A stretch of DNA of 64,000 nt from Solobacterium sp. UBA3691. GTDB taxonomy: Bacteria; Bacillota_I; Bacilli_A; Erysipelotrichales; Erysipelotrichaceae. The position numbers and the translations under genes were made by a program. The stretch lies in NCBI GenBank assembly GCA_002372175.1, contig DFIS01000055.1, positions 77,268 through 141,267 on the forward strand. The letters are read 5' to 3'. The number at the start of each line of letters is the position of its first letter. The first letter of the stretch is position 1. The notes under the pieces are model-generated. The model was not told where the DNA came from, ran no database searches, and saw only the letters and a list, made by a program, of their open reading frames with translations. Positions 36,466 through 44,483 of the stretch are shown piece after piece.

Positions 36466-37593
36466 TTACTCGTACAGCTCGATGACCTTGTCGTTTTCCA
36501 GATCTCTGGCAAATCTTCTGACAAAGGTCCAGCTCATCAGGTGCTGGGCTTTGCATGTCGTATGCGAGAGATTCTGTACAGCCACGACTTGCAGGTGCTT
36601 CCTGCCGTCGACGTTGACGATATCACCCACGTATACTTCGACACCGTCGATCCACAGTGTATAAGCACTGTCACACGGGAATCCCAGTACTCTTACAGCC
36701 TTGTTGGGACTCTCGGCACAGGCAAGCATCTGTTCCTTTGTGACGGTATTGCAGCGGGATCCGTACAGCCTTCTCTGCCACGAGGAGATCCTCTGTTCCA
36801 ACGTACCGGGCATTACCGAACGCAGTCTTTCGTTCCAGGCATCATACCTCGGTGCCGGTGTATTCAGCGGGAAGTGCTGTGTCATCTCGGCCGTACCGGA
36901 AGCGATACTGACAGGGCAGTCGAAGGTATGCATCTTCTCCATCGCCGCATCATCGCTGAAGGCCGGTGCCAGACCCGGACGGTCACCCTGCTGGGCAACT
37001 GCCGCAATGATCTCGTGATGTCTGCGCATGAATTCCAGCGCAAACTCACCGTAGTGGGAATGTCCGGTCAGGTAGACTCTTGTCTCATCGATCGGATAGA
37101 GCTTCTTCGCTTCCTCCAGAATATCCAGCCAGAGTTCGTTCTCATCTTTATCCTCGGTAGAGAAGATCAGCAGAATCATCTCACCCTGGGCAGCGATCAT
37201 CGCCATATCATAGTAGAAGCTCTGGGCAAAGACACAGGCAGCTCTGAACGCACACATGACCGGCAGCTTCTTCTTCTCTTCCAGTGCACTCTTCGGCACA
37301 AACGCAAGCCAGTTCTCTCCCTTTGTCTCATTGACATCGTAGACCAAGCCCTTGTTCTGCCAGAATTCCTTCAGTCCCGGATCAGTGATCTCGGTATACT
37401 TCTTTTCCAGCTCTGCCGCGATCATCATGCTTTCACCGGTGATCGTATGCATCATGCCTTCAAGATCATAGAAAGGTGCGACCCACTTCTTTTCCTTGGC
37501 CAGCGATACAACACCGCTGCGGAAGTCCGGTGCATCTACGGTAGGATCTCCCCAGTTGACGATCTCGGGGTAAGAATAGTACTTGTTTTCCAT
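36466..37593 (-). CDS. Alpha/beta hydrolase, paralogue 1
   Basis: A 375-residue hydrolase. The nucleophile elbow reads YLTGHSHYGEFALEF (G-H-S-H-Y-G), a Ser in a predicted strand-turn-helix. The N-terminal domain (NKYYSYPEIVNWGDPTVDAP) and the C-terminal DLxxxHTTC-like part (VQNLSHTTCKAQHLMSW) are shared with the next gene; a His in SHTTC is a candidate for the triad. No signal peptide. It is clearly a tandem duplicate of the 37603-38730 gene (well over half of residues identical by eye). Probably an esterase or deacylase acting late in the operon's pathway. Confidence 0.8.
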   Translation of the reverse strand: MENKYYSYPEIVNWGDPTVDAPDFRSGVVSLAKEKKWVAPFYDLEGMMHTITGESMMIAAELEKKYTEITDPGLKEFWQNKGLVYDVNETKGENWLAFVPKSALEEKKKLPVMCAFRAACVFAQSFYYDMAMIAAQGEMILLIFSTEDKDENELWLDILEEAKKLYPIDETRVYLTGHSHYGEFALEFMRRHHEIIAAVAQQGDRPGLAPAFSDDAAMEKMHTFDCPVSIASGTAEMTQHFPLNTPAPRYDAWNERLRSVMPGTLEQRISSWQRRLYGSRCNTVTKEQMLACAESPNKAVRVLGFPCDSAYTLWIDGVEVYVGDIVNVDGRKHLQVVAVQNLSHTTCKAQHLMSWTFVRRFARDLENDKVIELYE

Positions 37594-37602
37594 ATAGACT
37601 CC

Positions 37603-38730
37603 TTAACGATATAACTCGATTACGGCTCCGGTCTCCGGGTCCTTCGCAAACCTGCGCAGGAATGACCAGCTGATCGTATGCATGAATGAACATGTAGTAT
37701 GGGAGAGATCTTCAATTGCCACAACGCGCAGTCTCTCTTCGCCTCTTTCGTTCCTGATGTCACCGATATAGACCTCAAGACCATCCACCCACAGTGTCTC
37801 ACTGTGATCACACGGGAAGCCAAGCATCTGTTCGGCTCTTGTGCCTTCCCTTGCGGCGAGGATCTCTTCCTTTGTCTTCATCGGCGCATTAGCTGCGTAG
37901 AGTCTTCTCTGCCAGGCACTGATCCTGTCCTCTGCCGTGGCCGGAATCGCATGTTTCATCCGCTCCGGGATCTGCTCGGGACACTGGATATCCACGTTCA
38001 TCGGAAACATCATGCTCATCTCCGCCATACCGGATACCGCAATGATCGGCTTATCCACCTCACGCATACGCTCCACCATCGCATCACTGAAGAAATGCGG
38101 TGCACACCCGGGGATATCACCCTGCTGGGCAACCGCTGCCGGGATCTCGGGATGTCTGCACATGAAGTCGAGCGCAAAGTCACCGTAGTGGGAATGCCCG
38201 GTCAGATAGACTCTTGTCTCATCGATCGGGTAGATCTCTTTCGCTTCGGCATAGATCTTCGTCCAGAGTTCGTTTTCATCCTTGTCCTCGGTCGAGAAGA
38301 TCAGTACGATCATCTCCCCCTGGGCAGCCATCATCAGAAGATCATAGTAGAAGCTCTGCGCAAAGACACAGGCACTGCGGAATGCCAGCACCGCGGGAAG
38401 CTTCTTCTCACCCTCCAAAGCACACTTCGGCACAAACGAGAGCCAGTTTTCTCCGTCTGTCTCATGTACGGTGTAGTCAAGACCGACACCGTTCCAGAAT
38501 GCCTGCAGCCCGGGATCCGTGATCTCTGTATAGTTCTTCTCAAGCCCTGCCGCAATGGCCATATGCTTGCCGGTGGCGGTATGCATCATCTGTTCAAGGT
38601 TATAGAATGGTGCTACCCATCTGCCCTCTTTGGCCAGGGAGATGACACCGCTGCGGAAGTCAGGTGCTTCCACCGTCGGATCACCCCAGTTGGTAATTTC
38701 CGGATATGTATAATACTTGTTTATCATCAT
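37603..38730 (-). CDS. Alpha/beta hydrolase, paralogue 2
   Basis: A 375-residue homologue of the downstream gene: NKYYTYPEITNWGDPTVEAP, STEDKDENELW, YLTGHSHYGDFALDF and IEDLSHTTCSFMHTISWSF line up without large gaps. The start is ATG 38730 or 38727, just behind the MBL stop (TAAGATGATG), without an own ribosome site, so translation is coupled to the MBL gene. The longer frame to 38778 overlaps that gene and is ignored. Two copies side by side suggest divergent substrate ranges or dosage. Confidence 0.8.
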   Translation of the reverse strand: MMINKYYTYPEITNWGDPTVEAPDFRSGVISLAKEGRWVAPFYNLEQMMHTATGKHMAIAAGLEKNYTEITDPGLQAFWNGVGLDYTVHETDGENWLSFVPKCALEGEKKLPAVLAFRSACVFAQSFYYDLLMMAAQGEMIVLIFSTEDKDENELWTKIYAEAKEIYPIDETRVYLTGHSHYGDFALDFMCRHPEIPAAVAQQGDIPGCAPHFFSDAMVERMREVDKPIIAVSGMAEMSMMFPMNVDIQCPEQIPERMKHAIPATAEDRISAWQRRLYAANAPMKTKEEILAAREGTRAEQMLGFPCDHSETLWVDGLEVYIGDIRNERGEERLRVVAIEDLSHTTCSFMHTISWSFLRRFAKDPETGAVIELYR

Positions 38731-38731
38731 C

Positions 38732-39652
38732 TTACGGAACGATATGTTCCTCTCCTTCTTCCCATAACATATCTTCATTGAAGATCGTGGCAGCTCTTCC
38801 GTACATCGCTGTCTTCATGATCAGATCAGGCTTCAGGTGTGAAGGTCTGTCAATGATCTCTGCCGTGCCTTTCAGGATCCTGCGCAGATTCTCGATGATA
38901 TCATCCAGAACTTCGTGTTCCTGTGACAGCACATTGATCTGATTCGCATAGTTTGTATGACCGGTAAAGGTACGGTCAAAGTACGGTCTCTGTTCCACGA
39001 TTCGAAGCAGTCCTCTCAGCATCGTACTGACCGCCACACCGCTGTAGGGACCGCCGACCGAGCGTGTGCCGACATTGAAGTTCATCGCATCACCGCTGAA
39101 CAGGATCCTCGTATTGTAGTCCAGAAGACTGCAGGAGCCTCTTGTATGACCGGGTGTATGGAATACCTTTACCGTACGGTTGCCAAGTTCAAATACCTGT
39201 CCGTCCTCAAGATCACGGTATTTACATCTCTTCTCACGTTCAATGATATCGACCGTGTCATACGGGAAGATCTCTTCGTAGCTGGGCCACTTGCCTCTGC
39301 CGCTTTCTCTTGCCTCACGGGAGATCTCCTCCATGCGCAGAGTTTTCCAGCGGATCTGTTCTGTTGTGGCGATCTCCGGCATCCATTCCTGATCGAGCCT
39401 GTGCATCCAGACTTCTTCAAACTGATTACTGCCGCCGTTATGATCTCCGTGCAGATGTGTAACAACCACGTCGTACGGTTTGTCGGTCAGCTTGGCGATC
39501 AGTTTCTTCATGTCGTAGAGACCTGTACCGGTATCGATGACGAGAGCTCTCTCATCACCGACAAGAAGATACTGATTGTCTATGCCAAACTCATTGATGT
39601 GGTACGTCTTCGGAGCGATCTCACAAACGATCGGTTCAGTAATTTTTCCCAT
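38732..39652 (-). CDS. MBL-fold metallo-hydrolase
   Basis: A 306-residue metallo-beta-lactamase-fold enzyme. The zinc motif VTHLHGDHNGG (H-x-H-x-D-H) is intact, HTPGHTRGSCSL and FSGDAMNF give the next ligands, and TFTGHTNYANQ the last His. The family hydrolyses thioesters, lactones and phosphodiesters; this one is not assigned. It sits between the PHP enzyme (3-bp gap) and the two alpha/beta hydrolases in the operon behind the cre site. Confidence 0.87.
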   Translation of the reverse strand: MGKITEPIVCEIAPKTYHINEFGIDNQYLLVGDERALVIDTGTGLYDMKKLIAKLTDKPYDVVVTHLHGDHNGGSNQFEEVWMHRLDQEWMPEIATTEQIRWKTLRMEEISREARESGRGKWPSYEEIFPYDTVDIIEREKRCKYRDLEDGQVFELGNRTVKVFHTPGHTRGSCSLLDYNTRILFSGDAMNFNVGTRSVGGPYSGVAVSTMLRGLLRIVEQRPYFDRTFTGHTNYANQINVLSQEHEVLDDIIENLRRILKGTAEIIDRPSHLKPDLIMKTAMYGRAATIFNEDMLWEEGEEHIVP

Positions 39653-39655
39653 CAG

Positions 39656-40411
39656 TTAAAAACCCATGATCCTGTCGTAATCGTAATCAATGAAGGCCTT
39701 GAACTTATCGAGATCACAGTTCAGGATCAGTTCCTTCGGGAAGTCCACTTCATTCAGCAGTTCCACAGCCTTTTCAAAGCGACCCACTTCACTGGGATCG
39801 TGCGCATCCGTATTGACGATGATGTAACACCCCTGCTTAACGCACTCGGCGAACATCTTCCGATAGTTGTCGTAGCATCCCGGCCGTTCCTGCGGCTTGC
39901 GCAGGGAACTGTTGTTCAGTTCCAGTGCACATCTGTTCTCAATTGCGGCCTTGACCAGTCTCTCATAGTTGACCGGATACTTGTCAGTATCGGGATGAGC
40001 CACAAAGTGTACTTTCTCTATACCCATGGCCTTGATCAGAAGATCAGTATTCTCTTCAGCACCGTGGTTCTTATAGCAGAAGCCGTGGACACCGACGATC
40101 GCATAGTCAAGGAAACCCAGTAACATCTCCGGAATATCGATCGTACCGTCATCGAGCAGATTGGCTTCGACACCGGTGATCACTTCGACCCCGAACATTT
40201 CTCTCGGAATACGGTTGGCACAGGCATAGTAGATCGGTTCACAGGACCCCGGGATCTTCGGTCCGTGTTCGGACGTACCGACCAGTTTCAAACCTCTCTC
40301 GGCAGCTCCCTGCGCATTCTCACGGATCGTTCCGTAGGCATGCCCGCTGGCAATCGTATGTGTATGTATGTCACACAGTAAGTCTTTCAGTTCCAAAGCC
40401 ATGGTTATCAC
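39656..40411 (-). CDS. PHP-domain phosphoesterase
   Basis: A 251-residue PHP enzyme of the YcdX type. CDIHTHTIASGHAYGT holds the first three His ligands, GTSEHGPK the next, VGVHGFCYKN and VAHPDTDKYPV later ones, and VNTDAHDPSEVG the last Asp/His pair. A trinuclear zinc phosphatase is the usual form. The ATG at 40411 lies in the stop of the ceramidase-like gene (4-bp overlap). It may act on a phosphorylated product made with the ROK kinase, which is inference from the operon. Confidence 0.85.
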   Translation of the reverse strand: MITMALELKDLLCDIHTHTIASGHAYGTIRENAQGAAERGLKLVGTSEHGPKIPGSCEPIYYACANRIPREMFGVEVITGVEANLLDDGTIDIPEMLLGFLDYAIVGVHGFCYKNHGAEENTDLLIKAMGIEKVHFVAHPDTDKYPVNYERLVKAAIENRCALELNNSSLRKPQERPGCYDNYRKMFAECVKQGCYIIVNTDAHDPSEVGRFEKAVELLNEVDFPKELILNCDLDKFKAFIDYDYDRIMGF

Positions 40412-41784
40412 TCCTTCTCTATCTCTTCCGCAAGATCACGGAAGCCTTCATAAAATACTCTCTCGGTATCCCAGGGACTCTGTGCCTTGGAATCCAGTGT
40501 ACCGAAACCGGCATACTCCGACTTGCGTACATCGGGGATATATCCGACATGTCCGGCATCGATCGCAAAGACCATCGCCTTCGGATACGGCAGCACGTCC
40601 TTGATGATCCTGCCCAGGTAGGAATACGGTTCGGTATTGATACCGGCAAAGGCAATACCGTTGAGTACCGCAAGATGCAGCTTGAACTCCACATCATCTG
40701 CCGGTTCGATCTCCATGGCTTTAAACTCATCCACAGTGATCTGATGTCTTCCCTGCTGACCCTTCTGTTCACCGGAGAAGATCAGTGCGAACTTCTCTCT
40801 GGCATTGACCTTGCCGGGAATGCGCTTTACACTTCTGCCGTACTTCAGATCAAACTCGGTACTGTAGGTACGGATCTGTTTCTCGGTCTTCAGGATCTCC
40901 AGACCCTGTACCTGTGCCAGATGTTCCATCAGCGTATATGTCGCTTCGGCACTGATCTCCGTATGGATCTCTTCGAAGGTACCATCCGGCAGTGCTCTGA
41001 CACCCTGCTGGAAGCCTGTGACCAGCGGATTCTGGTCTCCCGCCGCCGCTTCTACCCACAGGCAGGTCTCCTTGCCGGCATGGGCATTCTCCACAAATTC
41101 CATGATCTCTCCGCCAAGATCTCCGCAGACATAATTGAAAGTACCGTTAAACCTGTGCGGATACATCATGTTCGAGTGTACACCGAAGTTGACGACAGAG
41201 GCGATCGGCTGACCGTCTTCCGTTTCTACCTTCAGCACGACCAGTTCCCTGTCACTGTAGCCGCCGTAGTCACTGTTCTGCAGTCCTCCCACCGGTGTCG
41301 GCCAGTCTCTGCTGGCATTGATATAGCTCTCACCGGACGTATATCCCATCCGTGCCGGAACAGCATTGGCCAGGGCTTCTCTGGCTGCCTGTAATGCATA
41401 TTCGTGCTGTGTCTGAATGATCTCTTCGTTGATCTCTGCCTGTCTGCCTTCGACATGACGTCTTGCCCCGCCCGGAGATTCATCGGGATCACTTGCGACA
41501 AAGCCCTGATGATTATGTGTATTGCCGAGCATCACCGCATCGGGATGGACACCGAACTCCTTCTGCATCTTCTCCCGGAATCTTCTCTGTGCCGGAAACA
41601 TCCCGTTCTCACTGGTAAAGATAAAGAACTTCTGTTCCCCGTCCGTAAATGCCACACATCTGGCATAGACATCCTTGTATACTTTCTCGTACTGCGTGTA
41701 TGCGCCGACCGCCTTCAGTTCGTCGAGGATCTCCTGTGAGGGTGATGCCTTGACCTTTGCGGCTCCTGCATATAACTTACCCAT
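40408..41784 (-). CDS. Neutral ceramidase-like hydrolase
   Basis: A 458-residue protein resembling the N-terminal (catalytic) domain of neutral/alkaline non-lysosomal ceramidases. Matching features are AGAAKVKASPS at the N-terminus, LGNTHNHQG with the metal His residues, VVNFGVHSNMM, VCGDLGGEIME and AAAGDQNPLV. Unlike secreted ceramidases it has no signal peptide and lacks a long C-terminal domain. The family hydrolyses amide bonds of ceramide-like lipids, but cytoplasmic members act on other amides. It lies second in the operon, 8 bp after the ROK kinase. Confidence 0.75.
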   Translation of the reverse strand: MGKLYAGAAKVKASPSQEILDELKAVGAYTQYEKVYKDVYARCVAFTDGEQKFFIFTSENGMFPAQRRFREKMQKEFGVHPDAVMLGNTHNHQGFVASDPDESPGGARRHVEGRQAEINEEIIQTQHEYALQAAREALANAVPARMGYTSGESYINASRDWPTPVGGLQNSDYGGYSDRELVVLKVETEDGQPIASVVNFGVHSNMMYPHRFNGTFNYVCGDLGGEIMEFVENAHAGKETCLWVEAAAGDQNPLVTGFQQGVRALPDGTFEEIHTEISAEATYTLMEHLAQVQGLEILKTEKQIRTYSTEFDLKYGRSVKRIPGKVNAREKFALIFSGEQKGQQGRHQITVDEFKAMEIEPADDVEFKLHLAVLNGIAFAGINTEPYSYLGRIIKDVLPYPKAMVFAIDAGHVGYIPDVRKSEYAGFGTLDSKAQSPWDTERVFYEGFRDLAEEIEKE

Positions 41785-41792
41785 ACAGCCTC

Positions 41793-42743
41793 CTAGAACA
41801 GTGATTTATATCCTGTCTTATTCCAGTGGAAGTAGAGAGCGCCAAGCAGATTGGCACCGTTTCTGTACTTCGCCGGCTGCACGTTGGGAACCGGTGCTCC
41901 CATGCCCACCGTCTTTGCGATATTGACCGTAGCTTCCTGAAGCATCTTAATATAAACAGGATTGGCACTGATGCCGCCGCCGATCGCGATCACATCGGGA
42001 TCGATCACACACTGCAGGTTAAACAGTAACTGTGCAAGATTCTTTACACACGCAGTGATCGCTGTCTTTGCAAGTTCATCTCCCTGTTCCATCAGTTCAA
42101 ACAGATGCGGGCAGTCCTTGGCATCCATCTGTGTCCCTGACATAGCCGAATACATGCCGCACATGGCTGCCGCTGTTGTTGTCCCGACAAATGTATCGCC
42201 GATGAAATTAAACAGGGATACACCCTCCTGCGGTACATCAGGCAGATTCTTATTATCCTTGACCAGATAGGATAGTTCGCCGGCAAACAGATTGGCACCT
42301 CTGACTATCTTACGATCAATGATGATCGTACCGGCAATACCCGTCCCCATACCGCAGACAGCACCGTTGCGGCAGTCCTTCAAAGCACCGGAAACAAGTT
42401 CAGCGGTACCGGCCGCCTTACCATCGTTCTCGACTGTTACGGGAAGACCGTCACAAAGAGCCGAAACATGTTCCGCAAGATTGATACCCATGACACAGTG
42501 AATCGAACCGCCTGTACGCATATAACCGGTATCCACTTCGATCATTCCGGGCATACTCATTGCTATACCCTTCACATCCTTATGTTCTTCATAGATCTTA
42601 CGCAGGCCGGCAGAGAACTTCTCCAGATCATTGCAGTCTGTTTCGTACTTGCCTTCCGTCTCAAACTCCTCATTTTCATTGATCACCGCATACTTTACAA
42701 AAGTACCGCCGGCGTCAAAGCACAGCCACTTATCCATATCCAT
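41793..42743 (-). CDS. ROK-family sugar kinase
   Basis: A 316-residue ROK protein. CFDAGGTFVKYAV is the phosphate-1 loop, GIAMSMPGMIEVDTGYM the substrate strand, VTVENDGKAAGTAEL carries the catalytic Asp, and MGTGIAGTIIIDRKI and IAIGGGISANP bind ATP. The Cys-rich zinc motif of NagK/NagC (C-x-C-x4-C) is not evident. No DNA-binding domain precedes it, so it is an enzyme, probably phosphorylating a hexose or amino sugar. AAAGGATGTA precedes ATG 42743. It is the first gene of the operon under the cre site. Confidence 0.88.
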   Translation of the reverse strand: MDMDKWLCFDAGGTFVKYAVINENEEFETEGKYETDCNDLEKFSAGLRKIYEEHKDVKGIAMSMPGMIEVDTGYMRTGGSIHCVMGINLAEHVSALCDGLPVTVENDGKAAGTAELVSGALKDCRNGAVCGMGTGIAGTIIIDRKIVRGANLFAGELSYLVKDNKNLPDVPQEGVSLFNFIGDTFVGTTTAAAMCGMYSAMSGTQMDAKDCPHLFELMEQGDELAKTAITACVKNLAQLLFNLQCVIDPDVIAIGGGISANPVYIKMLQEATVNIAKTVGMGAPVPNVQPAKYRNGANLLGALYFHWNKTGYKSLF

Positions 42744-42827
42744 TACATCCTTTCGTACGCATTACGCCTATTCTGTTATTAATATACTCACGACTGATTT
42801 TATGCGTCTATCAAAAGAAGGAACTGT

Positions 42828-42854
42828 TTTATAAAAAAGTTGTAAACGCTTACA
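42828..42854 (-). promoter_or_regulatory. Promoter region with perfect cre palindrome
   Basis: TGTAAACGCTTACA at 42841-42854 is a perfect 14-bp palindrome that fits the catabolite-responsive element bound by CcpA (or an operator of another LacI-family protein). On the minus strand it is followed 7 bp later by TATAAA (42833-42828), a likely -10 box, so the palindrome covers the spacer and part of the -35 zone. It would block transcription of the ROK/ceramidase-like operon. The expected leader is about 78 nt. Confidence 0.78.
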
Positions 42855-42897
42855 GTATTTGTTCGAAAAATACCGGACCTTACTGATCCGGTATATC

Positions 42898-43510
42898 TCA
42901 TATTACAAACTGGTAGATGGTAAAGCAGGCATAGATGCACAGTAACAGGATGCCCTGCCACCTGTACAGCTTCTCCTTCAGTAATGCCGGTACACACAGC
43001 AGTAACATAACCCCAAGCATCACCGGGATATCCACCAACAGTGAACTGTTCATCCCCATCAGTGTCTTCTCCGCCGGTACCGCAAACGGACTGATACTGA
43101 TCGCCATGCCCGATACCAGCACGATGTTGAACAGGTTCGCACCGATCACATTTCCCAGTGACAGTGCCCCGTGTCCCTTCATCAGCGAAGTCACAGCTGT
43201 CACCAGCTCAGGTAACGATGTACCAAGTGCTACCATCGTCAGCCCGATCACACTGTCCGGTACACCCAGCGCTGCCGCAATGATCGTACCGTTATTGACA
43301 AGGAAGTTGGCACCGATCGCGATCGCTGCCGCACCGACAACGAGAAGTAACAGCTCCTTACCAAGCGTCATCTCTTTCTTTTCTTCGCCCTCTTCTTCTC
43401 CTTCGGCTTCCATGTCTCCGTTCTTCATCGCTCTTACCGACAGGAACATATAGACCACAAACATGCCCAGGAACATCAATCCATGCCATCTTTTGAACTC
43501 TCCCTGTGTA
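42898..43510 (-). pseudogene. Calcium/cation antiporter, C-terminal half
   Basis: About 200 residues corresponding to the second half of a CaCA-family antiporter (YrbG-like). A charged cytoplasmic loop (EAEGEEEGEEKKE) is followed by the second alpha-repeat VALGTSLPELVTAVTSL and SLGNVIGANLFNIV, then three more hydrophobic segments. The first alpha-repeat half is missing: the frame runs back to about 43510, where a TAG and unrelated Fis-type sequence begin. Without the first repeat the transporter cannot work. Confidence 0.82.
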
Positions 43511-43516
43511 TAGACG

Positions 43517-43666
43517 ATGAACTACATAAATCTGAAAAGACCTCTCGAAGAGATCGAGAAGGAGATCGTACAGACCGTACTCAGAGAGAATAACGGCAAC
43601 CAGACGGCTGCCGCCAGACAGTTGGGTATATCCCGTACGACTTTGTGGAGAATGGTCAAAGAATAA
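43517..43666 (+). pseudogene. Fis-type HTH, tail of a sigma-54-dependent regulator
   Basis: 49 residues from ATG 43517 to TAA 43664-43666, reading LEEIEKEIVQTVLRENNGNQ and TAAARQLGISRTTLWRMVK. This is the C-terminal Fis-like DNA-binding domain of bacterial enhancer-binding proteins of the PrpR type. The receiver and AAA+ domains are absent and no ribosome site precedes the ATG. It abuts the truncated antiporter head to head, so one deletion removed the 5' parts of both divergent genes. Confidence 0.75.
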
Positions 43667-43677
43667 ATATCTATCGG

Positions 43678-43704
43678 TGTAACCTTTCGGCAGGTTGATG
43701 CGTA
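43678..43704 (+). promoter_or_regulatory. ECF-type promoter A
   Basis: TGTAAC (43678-43683, continuing CTTT), 17-bp spacer, CGTA (43701-43704, continuing TTCC). It is the first of five matching sites. The start region is TGAAAGGGG, followed by a GGGGA/TCCCC hairpin and GGGAGG before ATG 43748. Confidence 0.85.
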
Positions 43705-43747
43705 TTCCTTATGAAAGGGGATGAAAGATTCCCCGGGAGGAAATACG

Positions 43748-44326
43748 ATGACCTGCCTTACCAATGAAAGAACCCGCCTGATCTCCGATATCGATCTGGC
43801 TGTCAAACAGAAAAACAGAATCGCTCTCTACTCACACGATGTATATAACTGTCAGACACGTCTTGACACATGTATGCCTGACCGCGGCTTCTCCGGACTT
43901 TCCGTACTGAAGACAGCTGCTTCCCTTGCGCTGATGTATATACTTACGGTATTCAGCAGCAGAACCGTCGGATCTGCTATGGGAGATGCTGTGCTCAGCA
44001 CAGTATGTCTCTCTGTCATGATCCCCGTCACGATCGGATGTATATACTGCCTGAAGAACATTCTGAAGTGTTTCTGGGGCTTCCTGCTCGGTGAGATCAA
44101 GGATGAGTACACCGATGCATACGCCGAGGCATATGACAGATATGCTGAGGAATGTCAGGCCTTCACAGATACCTGTGACGATCTGATCATTCCCGGTGAG
44201 TACAGAAATCTGAATGCTCTGATGATGATCAGAAGCTACCTCAGCGAAGGACGCTGCGACAGACTGGAAGAAGCCTACAGGATCTACGAAGACGAACTGC
44301 ACGGCAGCCGATCTCTCCATGAGTAA
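43748..44326 (+). CDS. Membrane protein, ECF-regulon paralogue 1
   Basis: A 192-residue protein; ATG 43748 has GGGAGG 7 nt upstream. Layout: an N-terminal soluble part with NERTRLISDIDLAVKQKN and CQTRLDTCMPDRGFS, two hydrophobic helices (AASLALMYILTVFSS and LSTVCLSVMIPVTIGCIYCL) and a soluble C-terminal part with AFTDTCDDLIIPGEYRNLNA and YLSEGRCDRLEEAY. The next gene has the same plan and the same I-P-x-x-Y-R-N motif, so they are paralogues of an unrecognised family. It is preceded by an ECF-type promoter and followed by a terminator. Confidence 0.8.
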   Translation: MTCLTNERTRLISDIDLAVKQKNRIALYSHDVYNCQTRLDTCMPDRGFSGLSVLKTAASLALMYILTVFSSRTVGSAMGDAVLSTVCLSVMIPVTIGCIYCLKNILKCFWGFLLGEIKDEYTDAYAEAYDRYAEECQAFTDTCDDLIIPGEYRNLNALMMIRSYLSEGRCDRLEEAYRIYEDELHGSRSLHE

Positions 44327-44340
44327 CGCACCGACTTACA

Positions 44341-44364
44341 TGACCTCTGCGGAGGTCTTTTTTT
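44341..44364 (+). terminator. Terminator of paralogue 1 gene
   Basis: GACCTC (44342-44347) pairs with GAGGTC (44352-44357), loop TGCG, followed by seven T. It isolates the gene from the next ECF promoter. Confidence 0.88.
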
Positions 44365-44411
44365 ACGCATGGCAGCGGTCAGAAACTTTCGCAAAAAAGT
44401 TTTAGGATCTG

Positions 44412-44438
44412 TGTAACCTTTCCCGTAACTGACGGGTA
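44412..44438 (+). promoter_or_regulatory. ECF-type promoter B
   Basis: TGTAAC (44412-44417, continuing CTTT), 17-bp spacer, GGTA (44435-44438, continuing TTACC), then TGTGAAAAGGG. CCTGTG and CACAGG flank an inner GGG/CCC pair in the leader; the second arm touches the ribosome site AGGAGG. Confidence 0.88.
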
Positions 44439-44483
44439 TTACCTGTGAAAAGGGAAGAAATCACCCCACAGGAGGAAATGATG

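Noticed and set aside
37699..38781. Long plus-strand open frame (360 codons) opposite the alpha/beta hydrolase gene.
   Set aside because: Antisense shadow of a clear coding gene; His/Arg/Cys-rich, no ribosome site, no motifs.
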